Assembly (NCBI GenBank): GCA_963664065.1
Contig: OY760942.1
Span: forward strand, 868,001-932,000
Direction: 5' to 3'
DNA length: 64,000 nucleotides
Source of the DNA: JABDJL01 sp963664065
GTDB taxonomy: Bacteria > Pseudomonadota > Gammaproteobacteria > Xanthomonadales > SZUA-36
The notes beneath the pieces were generated by a model, which had not been told where the DNA came from, ran no database searches, and saw only the letters and a list, made by a program, of their open reading frames with translations. Of this stretch, positions 51,050-60,186 are shown in pieces (position 1 is the first letter of the stretch; every line of letters begins with the position of its first letter). A program made the position numbers and the translations under genes.

Positions 51050-52207
51050 TCATGACTGCAATACGTCAGGCCGTAGTTGCCTGCTGCGCTCGTCATACAG
51101 GACACATCCGGGGAAGGATACAGCTCCGGTGACACCAAAAGTGTCGCGAATGCTGGCGTGCAGATCGTTTAGGCCGGATGGAATCAAGGGGTAATAATGG
51201 TGCAAACCAGATTCGCTGACACAAGTTACAGCAATGGTGCCCAGGTCTCCGGAGCTGTGTTCGGTAAGTTGCACAACTTCCTGCCGGGACTGCCAGGAAG
51301 ACTCTTCCACCAAAAAACTCCCAGTCAGCAACAGCGATGGATTGTCTGCCAGCACCTGCTCCAGCGGCACAGCATGTGCATTAAGGGTTGTCAGGTACTG
51401 CCGATATTCCCGGGTCCAGTCTGCATAACCCGTGGCCAGCAACTGCCCATCCGCTGCGTGAGCCTTGCCCGCACCGTCCTTGGCCCAGTAGTTAAAAGTC
51501 TCGAAGCTGCAATGCACCGCATTGCCGGTCCAGCGGAAAGACTGGCCGCCACGGCCCTGGACAGATAGCGGATGTTCCGGAATGTTAATCGCGGCATCAA
51601 GCAACTGCCACAATGGCAGAAACCCATAATGGTCGAGTTGAAGATGAAACATAGCGTTCAGGTCGGTTAGCGTCATGAACCGGGCGTGGTTTACGGCCAC
51701 ACCATAATTGGCTTCAAGTGCCTTTGCTGAATGGGCGGAAAGCTGACCGCTTTCCAGGAACCGGTCTTCCATGGAGGCGGAAAGCTCCTCTATCAAATTT
51801 GGATCACCGCTGCACACGATCGGCAGGGTTTGCAGCAAGCCCAGGGGGATATCATCAGCGGGCTGAAGTTCCGAATGTGGCATGTGACCGGATTCGGCGC
51901 CAATGCTGATAAGTTTCGGCTCAAATGCTGCTTCTTTGAGACTGGCGTCCAGCAAAGACTCCAGGCATGAATAGACCGGAAAGTCCGGACGCATTAGCTG
52001 ACTTTGGTCGAACAATGCGCCTGCCAGGCTTAAGGCGCAGGATTTAACTTGTGGCAACGAGGCGGCAAGGTCGGTCGAAAGGTGCGCCAATATCTGCTCG
52101 GTTTCACCAGGACCAAGCACACGCGGCCGGCTGGCGTGTTCGCCATGATAACGCGTAGCGTCAGTTTCGATGGCAACCAGGATTCGCTTGTGCGCAACTT
52201 CAGGCAA
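51050..52207 (-). CDS. Conserved-looking hypothetical protein
   Basis: I do not recognise this 385-aa protein. It has no signal peptide or membrane segment and reads as a soluble globular protein with no obvious repeats. Noticeable stretches are RILVAIETDATRYHGEHASR near the N-terminus, a middle region (FMTLTDLNAMFHLQLDHYGF), and a C-terminal SFPGCVLYDERSRQLRPDV. Codon use and composition match its neighbours. The downstream 94 bp before the glutaredoxin fusion hold nothing evident. Confidence 0.7.
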   Translation of the reverse strand: MPEVAHKRILVAIETDATRYHGEHASRPRVLGPGETEQILAHLSTDLAASLPQVKSCALSLAGALFDQSQLMRPDFPVYSCLESLLDASLKEAAFEPKLISIGAESGHMPHSELQPADDIPLGLLQTLPIVCSGDPNLIEELSASMEDRFLESGQLSAHSAKALEANYGVAVNHARFMTLTDLNAMFHLQLDHYGFLPLWQLLDAAINIPEHPLSVQGRGGQSFRWTGNAVHCSFETFNYWAKDGAGKAHAADGQLLATGYADWTREYRQYLTTLNAHAVPLEQVLADNPSLLLTGSFLVEESSWQSRQEVVQLTEHSSGDLGTIAVTCVSESGLHHYYPLIPSGLNDLHASIRDTFGVTGAVSFPGCVLYDERSRQLRPDVLQS

Positions 52208-52254
52208 GCGTTTCTGAATTCCGGTGGTTCAGAGCTTGATGCTTAATTAAGCTC

Positions 52255-52815
52255 TCAGAGAAGAGAAAACGGCGATTTTCCGCCACCGCCACCTCCGCCG
52301 CCGCGCCGCCGCCTTCTACGCATGCGCGAATGAAGCTGTTGCCGGCGTTCTTCCAGCCAGTCAGCACGCTCAAGCGTGCCGGCGTCTTCACCTTTTCGGC
52401 CAGCCTCTGCCGCTCTGTATACCACGAAATCACGGTAAGCCTGGATTTCATGCTGCAATTCCTTGCTTACCAGTTCAATCATGATGGCGTCGTCAAGGAA
52501 GCCAAGGCCTGGAATGTCATCCGGGATAAGGTCATCGGCCTCAGAAAAGTAAGAGAGTGCTTCGATCACTCTTTTCCGGTCTTCCTCCGAGAGTCCCCAG
52601 CCCTTGTCTACCACCATGCCGATCAGGGTCTCGAGCTCGTTGATCCGGTTGCGAATAAAGCTGGACGTATCAGTACGATTGACGACAGCCATCAATTTAC
52701 ACGCGTTGTCGACAATTTCCTGGGTACTGAGATGGCTGGTTGCCTTGCGGGCACGCGCCAGAACTTCCCTGAAGTGCTCCAGGTCTGAGTCGCTGAGTTC
52801 AAAGCTGATTTTCAT
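52255..52815 (-). CDS. YkvA/DUF1232-type protein with a polyglycine tail
   Basis: 186 aa from ATG 52815 (MKISFELSDSD). The DUF1232-like core is IEALSYFSEADDLIPDDIPG with LGFLDDAIMIEL, the signature of YkvA-type proteins of unknown function. It is followed by a helical segment and an arginine run (RRRRRR) plus eight consecutive glycines before the end. The start at 52881 would add 22 residues without support. It lies on the minus strand between the hypothetical 51050-52207 and the LEA-type lipoprotein. Confidence 0.8.
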   Translation of the reverse strand: MKISFELSDSDLEHFREVLARARKATSHLSTQEIVDNACKLMAVVNRTDTSSFIRNRINELETLIGMVVDKGWGLSEEDRKRVIEALSYFSEADDLIPDDIPGLGFLDDAIMIELVSKELQHEIQAYRDFVVYRAAEAGRKGEDAGTLERADWLEERRQQLHSRMRRRRRRGGGGGGGGKSPFSLL

Positions 52816-52905
52816 ATTAATTCCGAGTCCGGGACATAACGCAGCGGGCTGTAGACTACCCGCAGCATTCAAGTGCGTCAATTGGTCGGACTTAAACTTT
52901 TTGCC

Positions 52906-53376
52906 TCATCGAAAATGGCCTGGCCGGCCGGGAACGGGATAGATATGGCCTTTGCGCTTAACTTTCATTTCCTCGTTTTCGCCGACCAGCAATACACCTT
53001 CCAAAGAATACTCCAGGTTCGGGTGATCACCGTTTTGCAAGCCGTTCAGCAATTCAACACCAGCCATGCTAGGCGTGAGTTCAAAGCGTAGATTCTCCGT
53101 ACCATTGGCGCTCACATTTGCCCTGGAAGTAGCTTTGTAAATTGCCAGGCTGGTGTCATCAAGCGAGATAGAAAATTCAATGTGTTCAATAAATATTGCC
53201 TCGGAATTAACATTTCGAACCCCGAGATCCAGGCTTAGTGACTGGCTTTCAAGCTTCAGACCATTGACCTGGACGAAAGGTGACTTCCCTCGTACCCCGT
53301 GACTTGCACAGGATGAAAGCAAGAGCAGCATGAAGGAGATAGAAAACAGGTATTTGGCAAGTCTGAGATGAGTCAT
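52906..53376 (-). CDS. LEA14/WHy-type lipoprotein
   Basis: 156-aa lipoprotein: signal segment YLFSISFMLLLLSSC with the lipobox LSSC, then one LEA type 2 (WHy) beta domain (LKLESQSLSLDLGVRNVNSE, FIEHIEFSISLDDTSL). Bacterial WHy proteins are linked to desiccation or envelope stress. It starts 13 nt after the last ABC-importer gene (oppF-like), so it may be transcribed with that operon. Confidence 0.82.
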   Translation of the reverse strand: MTHLRLAKYLFSISFMLLLLSSCASHGVRGKSPFVQVNGLKLESQSLSLDLGVRNVNSEAIFIEHIEFSISLDDTSLAIYKATSRANVSANGTENLRFELTPSMAGVELLNGLQNGDHPNLEYSLEGVLLVGENEEMKVKRKGHIYPVPGRPGHFR

Positions 53377-53388
53377 GGAAATTGGTGT

Positions 53389-54402
53389 TTATGCCCTGTC
53401 GGATAGATTGTCTACGGATTCAGAATACAGGTGGCATTTTACGTGATGGTGCTCAACAGTTTCCAATGAATGAACAGAAGGCGTCTGTACGTGGCATTGT
53501 GGCATGACGCTTGCGCACCGGTTTGCGAAAACACACCCCCGTGTTTGCGCCTCACGGGACAGGCCGGCTTTGATATGTACCGTTGACATTAGTACCGTTG
53601 GGTCGGGATTGGGGATTGCTGCCAGCAGCTCCTGCGTATAGGGGTGTGAAGGCTGCCTGAACAGCGAATCAACCGGCGCAGATTCTACGATTTGGCCCTG
53701 GAACATCACGCCTACCACATTCGCAACCTGGGAAACCACAGCGAGGTCATGCGAGATAAACAGGAATGCAATGCCACGTTCAGATTGCAGCTTCCGGATC
53801 AGTTCAAGAACCTGGGCCTGCACGGAAACATCAAGCGCAGATACAGCTTCATCGGCGATGATCAGGTCAGGTTCTGTCAATACTGCACGTGCGATGCCGA
53901 TGCGCTGTCGCTGTCCGCTAGAAAGCTGGTGCGGCAATCTGCCAAGGACCTCATCATTCAGGCCAACCGTTTCCAAAACCTGCTCGCACATCTGCCTGCG
54001 CTGTGTGCGGCCACCCATTTTGAACTGCTCCGGGGGCTCAAGCAGGCTCTGCAAAATGGTTCTACGTGGGCTGAGAGCCGCAGAAGAGTCCTGGAAAATT
54101 ACCTGCAGCTTTTTCCGGATGGTATTCAATTCCCGGGTGTTTGCAACACACAGGTTTTTGCCGTGAAACCAAACCTTGCCGGAATCCGCCTTTATCAATT
54201 GAAGTATCGCTCTGCCCAGGGTGCTCTTACCGGAGCCGGATTCACCGACCAGGCCGTAAATCTGACTGGTTTCAATGCCGAAACTCACCTGGTCAATGGC
54301 CGTCAGCGAAGGTCCGTCACCTGCAAACAGGCCCTGTCGAAGATTGAACCGTTTGCTGAGGTTTTCGACTTGCAAAAGCATACTGGTGCCGGTTGTTTTC
54401 AT
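53389..54402 (-). CDS. Oligopeptide/dipeptide ABC transporter ATP-binding protein (OppF-like)
   Basis: Second ATPase of the importer (337 aa). Walker A is GLVGESGSGKSTLGRA, the signature is LSSGQRQRIGIARAV (SSGQ instead of SGGQ), Walker B is LIIADEAVSALDVS and the H-loop is FISHDLAVV. A C-terminal oligopeptide-transporter extension with cysteines (RGCVFANRCASVMPQC) is present. ATG 54402 overlaps the oppD-like stop by 4 nt (ATGA). An upstream in-frame start at 54450 would lie inside that gene. Confidence 0.92.
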   Translation of the reverse strand: MKTTGTSMLLQVENLSKRFNLRQGLFAGDGPSLTAIDQVSFGIETSQIYGLVGESGSGKSTLGRAILQLIKADSGKVWFHGKNLCVANTRELNTIRKKLQVIFQDSSAALSPRRTILQSLLEPPEQFKMGGRTQRRQMCEQVLETVGLNDEVLGRLPHQLSSGQRQRIGIARAVLTEPDLIIADEAVSALDVSVQAQVLELIRKLQSERGIAFLFISHDLAVVSQVANVVGVMFQGQIVESAPVDSLFRQPSHPYTQELLAAIPNPDPTVLMSTVHIKAGLSREAQTRGCVFANRCASVMPQCHVQTPSVHSLETVEHHHVKCHLYSESVDNLSDRA

Positions 54403-55376
54403 CCGGACTCCAAGGGGTGGTAACAAGCGACCCTGGAGTTTCCCAGCCATTGTGTTGCAGGATAGCTTCTACGGCACAAGTCATCTGCTTTGAAGCATCG
54501 GTCAGCAAAATGACAGCCGGTGGGATATTCTGAAGGCGCCGGTACGCGGCCGGGAATTGCCTGCGCATAGCCCGTGCGGCCACTGGCTATGCGCGGCACA
54601 GAGGCCAACAACCCCTGTGAATACGGGTGTTTCGCATGATTGAAAAGGTCTGAATATTCTGACTGCTCCACCAGTCGGCCGCAATACATCACCATTACCC
54701 GACTGCAGCACTGGGCAACCACGCCCAGGTCGTGGGTCACCAATAGCACAGCAGTAGCATATTTATCCCTGAGCAGCTTCAGTCGTTCAAGCACCAGTGA
54801 TTGGGTTGTAACGTCAAGCGCTGTTGTGGGCTCATCTGCAATCAGAACCCGGGGCCGGGTTGCCATGGCAAGTGCAATCATCGCCAGTTGGCGCATACCA
54901 CCTGACAACTGGTGAGGATAGGCTCCGTACACCTGGTGCGCGTTGGTGAATCCACCTTGTTCAAGAGCCGACAGGGCTCCCCGTCTGGCCCCGGCCCGGG
55001 ATATTTTCTGCAGACGACGCAGCACACAACTGATCTGGTATCCGATCGTGAAAACCGAATCCAGCGCTGTTGATGGTTCCTGAAACACCATGGCTATTTC
55101 TTTCCCGCGCAGCTGCTGCCAACCCCGGTTATTGAGGCTGGAAATTTCGGTCCCTGCAAGTTGCAGTGAGGCAGTATTTGTTTCAGCGATATGAGCGGGA
55201 AGCAGCCCCATCAGTGCTCTTGCCGTGACGGACTTTCCGCAACCTGACTCGCCTACAAGGCCAACAATTTCGCCCGCGAATAACTCGAAACTGATGCCGT
55301 CTACAACTGGTTCAAGACCGGTGGCGCCATGGAATGCGACGCTCAGGTTTCGGACTTCGAGTGCCGGTGTAGTCAT
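54399..55376 (-). CDS. Oligopeptide/dipeptide ABC transporter ATP-binding protein (OppD-like)
   Basis: First ATPase of the importer (325 aa). Walker A is LVGESGCGKSVTARALMG, the signature is LSGGMRQLAMIALAMA and Walker B is VLIADEPTTALDVT. The C-terminal peptide-transporter region includes PTGCHFADRCFKADDLC. It overlaps both neighbours by 4 nt (ATGA), so subunit synthesis is coupled. Confidence 0.93.
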   Translation of the reverse strand: MTTPALEVRNLSVAFHGATGLEPVVDGISFELFAGEIVGLVGESGCGKSVTARALMGLLPAHIAETNTASLQLAGTEISSLNNRGWQQLRGKEIAMVFQEPSTALDSVFTIGYQISCVLRRLQKISRAGARRGALSALEQGGFTNAHQVYGAYPHQLSGGMRQLAMIALAMATRPRVLIADEPTTALDVTTQSLVLERLKLLRDKYATAVLLVTHDLGVVAQCCSRVMVMYCGRLVEQSEYSDLFNHAKHPYSQGLLASVPRIASGRTGYAQAIPGRVPAPSEYPTGCHFADRCFKADDLCRRSYPATQWLGNSRVACYHPLESG

Positions 55377-56260
55377 AAACCTGCCCTGTCATCAAACGCG
55401 TCCTGGAACGCGTCAGCCAGCATATTGAAGCCCATCAGGAGCAGGAACAACATGCCGGAGGCTGCGATAAAGTTTGCAAAATGACCGGCCAGGACTTCCT
55501 GGGTGCTTTCAGCGAGCATCAACCCCCAGCTGACTCCGTCCTGAACACCAAGCCCGAGGAAACTCAGGATGACTTCAGTCTTTATCGCGGCCACAAAAAC
55601 CAATGAGCTTTGCACCAGTAATATGGGCAGCGTGTTGGGAAGCAGGTGCCGAATCACTATCGTGTGCGCTGGCAGGCCGATGCTGCGTGCAGCATCGATA
55701 AACTCCCGGTTCTTCAGGCGCATGACCTCACCCCTGACCAGGCGGCCGGTGCTGGTCCAGAACGTGGCAATCATCGCGATGTGCATTGCCCATGGACTGC
55801 CGTGCATGGCAAACGCAACTGCCGCGACAAACAGGTAAAACGGAATGGAGTCCAACACTCCCTTTAGCCAAAGCACAGCCTCATCCAATAGGCTCTGGCT
55901 GAACCAGCCGGCTAATGCACCCAGCATCGCTCCCAACAGGGTAGACAGTACTGAAACCAGCAATCCCACCTCGAAAGCAGTGCGGGTACTGAATATGGCT
56001 CGTTCCATCACATCCTGGCCCAGCATGTTGGTGCCAAACAGGTGACCCGTTGCAGGTGATTCCCAGCGGCCACCGGTAACACGCGACCAATCCTGACCGA
56101 TAAGGCCTGCCCAGGCCGCAACAGCGATAAACAGGAAAATCAAAACGATTACCAGGCCTGCCATACCCATGTGATTTTTCCTCAAACGACCCCAGACGTG
56201 GGCCGACCGGGTGCCATCGCGGGCAGCCAAGGTCCCGGGGTGGCGGTTAAAACCACTCAT
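55373..56260 (-). CDS. Peptide ABC transporter permease (OppC/DppC-like)
   Basis: 295-aa inner-membrane permease with about six membrane segments. An N-terminal OppC_N region (NHMGMAGLVIVLIFLFIAVA) precedes the binding-protein-dependent transport domain, whose EAA-loop region reads EFIDAARSIGLPAHTIVIRH. It pairs with the OppB-like permease to form the pore. Both gene ends overlap neighbours by 4 nt. Confidence 0.92.
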   Translation of the reverse strand: MSGFNRHPGTLAARDGTRSAHVWGRLRKNHMGMAGLVIVLIFLFIAVAAWAGLIGQDWSRVTGGRWESPATGHLFGTNMLGQDVMERAIFSTRTAFEVGLLVSVLSTLLGAMLGALAGWFSQSLLDEAVLWLKGVLDSIPFYLFVAAVAFAMHGSPWAMHIAMIATFWTSTGRLVRGEVMRLKNREFIDAARSIGLPAHTIVIRHLLPNTLPILLVQSSLVFVAAIKTEVILSFLGLGVQDGVSWGLMLAESTQEVLAGHFANFIAASGMLFLLLMGFNMLADAFQDAFDDRAGL

Positions 56261-57210
56261 GCTTCTGCCACCCTGGGATCGACCAGCCGATACAGGATGT
56301 CGATCAGAAGTTGCTCGAAGACAAACAATACGGCGGTCAGTCCAACCACGGCTTTAAGTACCGGCTGGTCTCCACTGGTAATGGCTTCAAAAGTCGATTT
56401 ACCGATACCGGGAATACCGAAGTAACTTTCAATAAGCAGGCTGCCGGAGACAATCACCAGTGGAATTGAAAACATCAACCGGGTCAAAACCGGCACCAAG
56501 CTGTTTTTGAGCACGTGCCGGAATAGCAGTTCGGTGCTTGACGCTCCGTAGGCGAGTGCTGTCTGAATATGATCGCGGCCCAGTTCCTCGACCATCACTG
56601 CCCGGTAAAAACGGGTGTTATAACCCAGGGTAACGAAAATGATCGCAAGCGTTGGCACGGTGACATAGTAGACATATGAGCTTGCGTCATTGACCTCCCA
56701 GCCGCGGGCGGGAAAAAGGTTTACGCCATAAGGTGTGCACAGCAAGACCTGCAGGGCGATGATAATCACGAGAAAGCTGATGCTCATCCCAAGGACCGAT
56801 GCACCCATAATGAACTTGTCCAGCCAGCGGCCACGGTACCAGGCTGCACTGAGTCCAAGCAGAATGCCAAGCATGTTACCCAACATGAATCCCGGCAAGA
56901 CCAGGGCGATGGAAACCGGCACCGTTCGCGCCAGTATTCTGCTAATCCGTTCACCAGATGATTCCGACAATCCAAGGTCCAGTGTCACGAGTTGCCTGAA
57001 ATATTCCGCATACCTTGAGAGGAATGGGCGGTCATAACCGAGTTGCTCACGTACTTTGCTGATTTGCTCGCTGCTGGGATTTTTGCCGAGCAATTCGAAG
57101 GTCTTGTCGGGCCCGAAGTAAACCATCAGCAGAAAGCTGATAAAGGTCACACCCAGTAGAAGAGGAATGCCGGAAAGTAACTTTCTGCCGATGTAATGCG
57201 AAGCCTTCAT
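56257..57210 (-). CDS. Peptide ABC transporter permease (OppB/DppB-like)
   Basis: 317-aa permease with six membrane segments. The N-terminus (YIGRKLLSGIPLLLGVTFISF) is typical of OppB, and the transport domain's EAA-loop region reads HIQTALAYGASSTELLFRH. It overlaps the substrate-binding gene upstream and the OppC-like gene downstream by 4 nt each. Confidence 0.92.
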   Translation of the reverse strand: MKASHYIGRKLLSGIPLLLGVTFISFLLMVYFGPDKTFELLGKNPSSEQISKVREQLGYDRPFLSRYAEYFRQLVTLDLGLSESSGERISRILARTVPVSIALVLPGFMLGNMLGILLGLSAAWYRGRWLDKFIMGASVLGMSISFLVIIIALQVLLCTPYGVNLFPARGWEVNDASSYVYYVTVPTLAIIFVTLGYNTRFYRAVMVEELGRDHIQTALAYGASSTELLFRHVLKNSLVPVLTRLMFSIPLVIVSGSLLIESYFGIPGIGKSTFEAITSGDQPVLKAVVGLTAVLFVFEQLLIDILYRLVDPRVAEA

Positions 57211-59000
57211 CCGTCCCCGGGGACAGGATCCTTTAGGTCAACGAAACGCAGAAAATAGCCACCAACGAATGAGCGATCAGGCAACATGATGGCGCTTTTG
57301 TCCCAAAGAAACAGCAAGTTACGGGAGACACCGCTAATGGCAACACAATCTTCGATGACCATCTGGTTCATTTTCCGGTAAATCTCCGTACATTGCTCAG
57401 AAGGCTGCATGGCGGCGCTGTCTCGGTACAGCTGGTCGAACTGCTCGTTATTGTAATTGGAAGAATTGGATCCGGGCGACATATTTGGCCCGAAAAATAA
57501 TTGCATGGTGTTTTCAGTGTCGGGATAGTCCATGGTCCAGCTACTGGTGATCAGCATCACTTCCCGCCTCGAATAAGCCCTGAAGAAGTCTCCAAAGGTA
57601 GCAAAGGACAGGGGCCGGATTTTCTCTCTTGGGTAACCTATGTCCAGCATAAAACTGCGAAACTGCTCAAACATCTGGCGTTCAGTGACGCTGGCCGGAA
57701 AACCGTACTCCAGGACGGGCAAATTCTCCCTGTTCCAGTCATGGAGCCGCAGGAGTGCACGGGCTTGATCGAGATCCCGCTCCACGGAGAAACGGTCTGC
57801 GGAAGAGTCGAACTCTGGTGTAGTAGGTGGAATCAGGCCGGGGAAAACACGGCCAATACCGTAGTAGAAAACCTCGTTCCGGCTCTGCCAGTCAAAGGCC
57901 TTGATGATGGCGCATCTTAAAGCCTGGTTGCGTTCGTTTTGCAGCGGGTCGGGGTGATAACCAATGCGCTCGTCATCCAGGTTGAAGCTGGTGTAGACAA
58001 AGCCGGATTCCAGTGACGAACTGAATCGATAGGATTCAAGAAGTGAAGGAATGACTTTGACCGGATTCCGGCTGGAAAGTACCCGGTCAAACTGACTCAC
58101 CGGTACCTTCAGGAAGTGAATATCCTTAGAAGTGAAAGCATTCCATCTCGCGGCGTCTTCGGCGATGAAGTCGATATGAAGACGGTCAACAAATGGTGGT
58201 GAGCGGCCTTCAAGAACTTCGAGGCCTAAATGCTTTTGTGAATCCGGGTTGTAGCCTTCTTCTTCCAGTCTGAAAATTTCCTGCCGGAACCCCGGGTTAC
58301 TGTCGAGCACGGCTTGTGCGCTATCTACGCTCCTGAGCGTGTAGGGACCTGATCCTACCGGATGATTGGCCATTTCCCGGCCGTAATGCTGCACTGCTTC
58401 CCTGGCCACAATCGCGGAAAATCCCCCGGTAAACGTGTGTAAAAGCTGAGGAAAGGGTTTTTTCAATCCGATACGGATGGTTTGTTCGTCAATGGCCTGT
58501 AATCCAGCCACCTCTTGAGTGTAGTCAGAGCCGTTTCCCTTCCATTCATCCAGTCCTACAATCCGGTCCCGCCATAACCATGCACCCTGTGAAAGGGTAA
58601 CTGGATCGAAATGTCGCTTGATGGTGTAAATAAAGTCATGGGCTGTAAGTTCGCGCCCCTTGCCATCGGGAAAAGCCGGGTCGTCGATGAATTTCACGCC
58701 CTGCTTGATGCGAATGGTGTAGACCAGTCCGTCTTCGGAGATTTCGGGCAGGCCCTGTGCAAGGTTTGGCGCTAACTCATAGGGCCTGGCCAGGTATCTG
58801 TAGCGGTAAAGGGTGTCATAGAGGTTAACCACCAGGAAGTTGGCATAAATCGAACTGGCATGAGCAGGGTCCAACGAGCCGGGCGTGCCATCCATGGAAT
58901 GCCGGTAGACCTTCAGTGCCTGGGAATCCGAAGGGGTTTCCGATCCGCCGCAGCCTCCCAGCAATAACAGTAAGAGTGCAGGTAGTACTCGCAAGATCAT
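57207..59000 (-). CDS. Peptide ABC transporter substrate-binding lipoprotein (OppA-like, SBP_bac_5)
   Basis: 597-aa extracytoplasmic binding protein. The signal peptide has a lipobox, LLLGGCGGS, so it is lipid-anchored in the periplasm. Family features are GTPGSLDPAHASS, YTIRIKQGVKFIDD, NHPVGSGPYTLRSVD and a late PDTENTMQLFFGPNMS. It is first in a five-gene minus-strand operon encoding a complete importer. Substrate class (peptides, nickel or other) cannot be resolved, though the architecture favours peptides. Confidence 0.92.
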   Translation of the reverse strand: MILRVLPALLLLLLGGCGGSETPSDSQALKVYRHSMDGTPGSLDPAHASSIYANFLVVNLYDTLYRYRYLARPYELAPNLAQGLPEISEDGLVYTIRIKQGVKFIDDPAFPDGKGRELTAHDFIYTIKRHFDPVTLSQGAWLWRDRIVGLDEWKGNGSDYTQEVAGLQAIDEQTIRIGLKKPFPQLLHTFTGGFSAIVAREAVQHYGREMANHPVGSGPYTLRSVDSAQAVLDSNPGFRQEIFRLEEEGYNPDSQKHLGLEVLEGRSPPFVDRLHIDFIAEDAARWNAFTSKDIHFLKVPVSQFDRVLSSRNPVKVIPSLLESYRFSSSLESGFVYTSFNLDDERIGYHPDPLQNERNQALRCAIIKAFDWQSRNEVFYYGIGRVFPGLIPPTTPEFDSSADRFSVERDLDQARALLRLHDWNRENLPVLEYGFPASVTERQMFEQFRSFMLDIGYPREKIRPLSFATFGDFFRAYSRREVMLITSSWTMDYPDTENTMQLFFGPNMSPGSNSSNYNNEQFDQLYRDSAAMQPSEQCTEIYRKMNQMVIEDCVAISGVSRNLLFLWDKSAIMLPDRSFVGGYFLRFVDLKDPVPGDG

Positions 59001-59098
59001 GGAGTATTTGGCTCCCCCAAAAACATGAATGATCCAGCTTATCCCAGGGGCAACGCATCTAACAAGAAACGCAGGTGTATGGAGTGATCAGCTTCGGG

Positions 59099-59857
59099 CT
59101 AATCCTGTTCTTCCAGTTCCTCCAGATACGCATCGTAGTCAAGCACAGGAGGATCGCCGTCATGGATCTTGTACTTGCGGTTTTGCAGCCAGGCGTCCCG
59201 TACCAGGGTATAAGGGTCGTAAGCATCGCGCAGGGTATCGTCCTGGTTGAGAAATGCCGCCCGTGTCTGCACCAGGTCAACGACCAAGGGCGTGTAGAAA
59301 TGATCTTCCCGCGCCCAGAATGACACCGGATGCGCATATCCATAAATGCCTCGCCCTATGCCATCCCTGAAAGTCGAAGGCCCGAACAGCGGCAGAACCA
59401 GGTAGCGGCTGTCTTCGTATCCCCACCTGGCTAATGTCTGGCCAAAGTCTTCGTCGTAATCGGGAATGCCCATCTTGCTGGCAACGTCGAAAAGGCCCAG
59501 CAAGCCCACAGTCGAATTGATCAGGAATCGGCCGGTGCTGATCCCGCTCTCTTTAAATTTACCCTGCAGCACCTGGTTGATGAAAGTCACCGGGTAGTCG
59601 ATATTTCTGAAGAAATTACTGACACCTTTTTGAACTGGTCTTGGAGTGAATTTTCGATAAGCCTTCGCAACCGGTCTCGCCACCGTTTTGTCCAACGTCG
59701 TGTTAAAACCGTGAATTTTCCGGTTAAATCCTTCCCACGGGTCGTTTTCCGGGGCAGTTTGCCGGCTTTGAGTACCAGCACAGCCGCTGAGCAGAATTGC
59801 GAACATTAACGCAATGCCGAAGCGCATTAGCGAAAACCGGTTCTGCCGTGGCAACAT
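59099..59857 (-). CDS. mlaA: MlaA (VacJ) outer-membrane lipoprotein of phospholipid retrograde transport
   Basis: Removes phospholipids from the outer leaflet of the outer membrane and passes them to MlaC. ATG 59857 (start MLPRQNRFSL) gives 252 aa and a lipobox, ILLSGCAGT. VacJ features follow: DPWEGFNRKIHGFN, RPVAKAYRKFTP, GRFLINSTVGLLGLFDVA and GYEDSRYLVLPLFGPST. An alternative ATG at 59872 lies inside mlaB. It ends the mla operon, 98 nt before the peptide-importer operon begins. Having mlaA next to mlaFEDCB differs from E. coli, where it is elsewhere. Confidence 0.95.
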   Translation of the reverse strand: MLPRQNRFSLMRFGIALMFAILLSGCAGTQSRQTAPENDPWEGFNRKIHGFNTTLDKTVARPVAKAYRKFTPRPVQKGVSNFFRNIDYPVTFINQVLQGKFKESGISTGRFLINSTVGLLGLFDVASKMGIPDYDEDFGQTLARWGYEDSRYLVLPLFGPSTFRDGIGRGIYGYAHPVSFWAREDHFYTPLVVDLVQTRAAFLNQDDTLRDAYDPYTLVRDAWLQNRKYKIHDGDPPVLDYDAYLEELEEQD

Positions 59858-59858
59858 T

Positions 59859-60173
59859 CTATTCTTTTCCATCTGCATGTGGCCTCGCCGCCAAATCCAG
59901 TAACTGGATCGACCCGGAAAGAACCGCCAGCCGCCGCAGGTCGGAAGGTGCATTGACAAAAGCCAGGCTTGCACCATGCGCTTTCGCGGCGGCCTGCCAT
60001 TCCAGCAACAAGGCAAGTCCTGCGCTGTCTACCGCGCCTACTTCCGCCAGGTCGATAGTGCCGCTGTATTCCTGGAGAATGGAATGTGCCTGTGTATAAA
60101 CGACCGCGACCGATTCGAAGTTCAAGTCACCTGAAACGCTCAATTCACCCTTTTTATTGGTTTGCAAAGACAT
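59859..60173 (-). CDS. mlaB: MlaB, STAS-domain subunit of the Mla ABC transporter
   Basis: Small cytoplasmic STAS protein (104 aa from ATG 60173, MSLQTNKKGEL) that binds and stabilises the MlaF ATPase. The conserved segment VGAVDSAGLALLLEWQ corresponds to the STAS anti-sigma-antagonist-like helix. ATG 60251 would add residues overlapping mlaC and is unlikely. It lies between mlaC and mlaA. Confidence 0.9.
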   Translation of the reverse strand: MSLQTNKKGELSVSGDLNFESVAVVYTQAHSILQEYSGTIDLAEVGAVDSAGLALLLEWQAAAKAHGASLAFVNAPSDLRRLAVLSGSIQLLDLAARPHADGKE

Positions 60174-60186
60174 AAATGAAGGAGTA

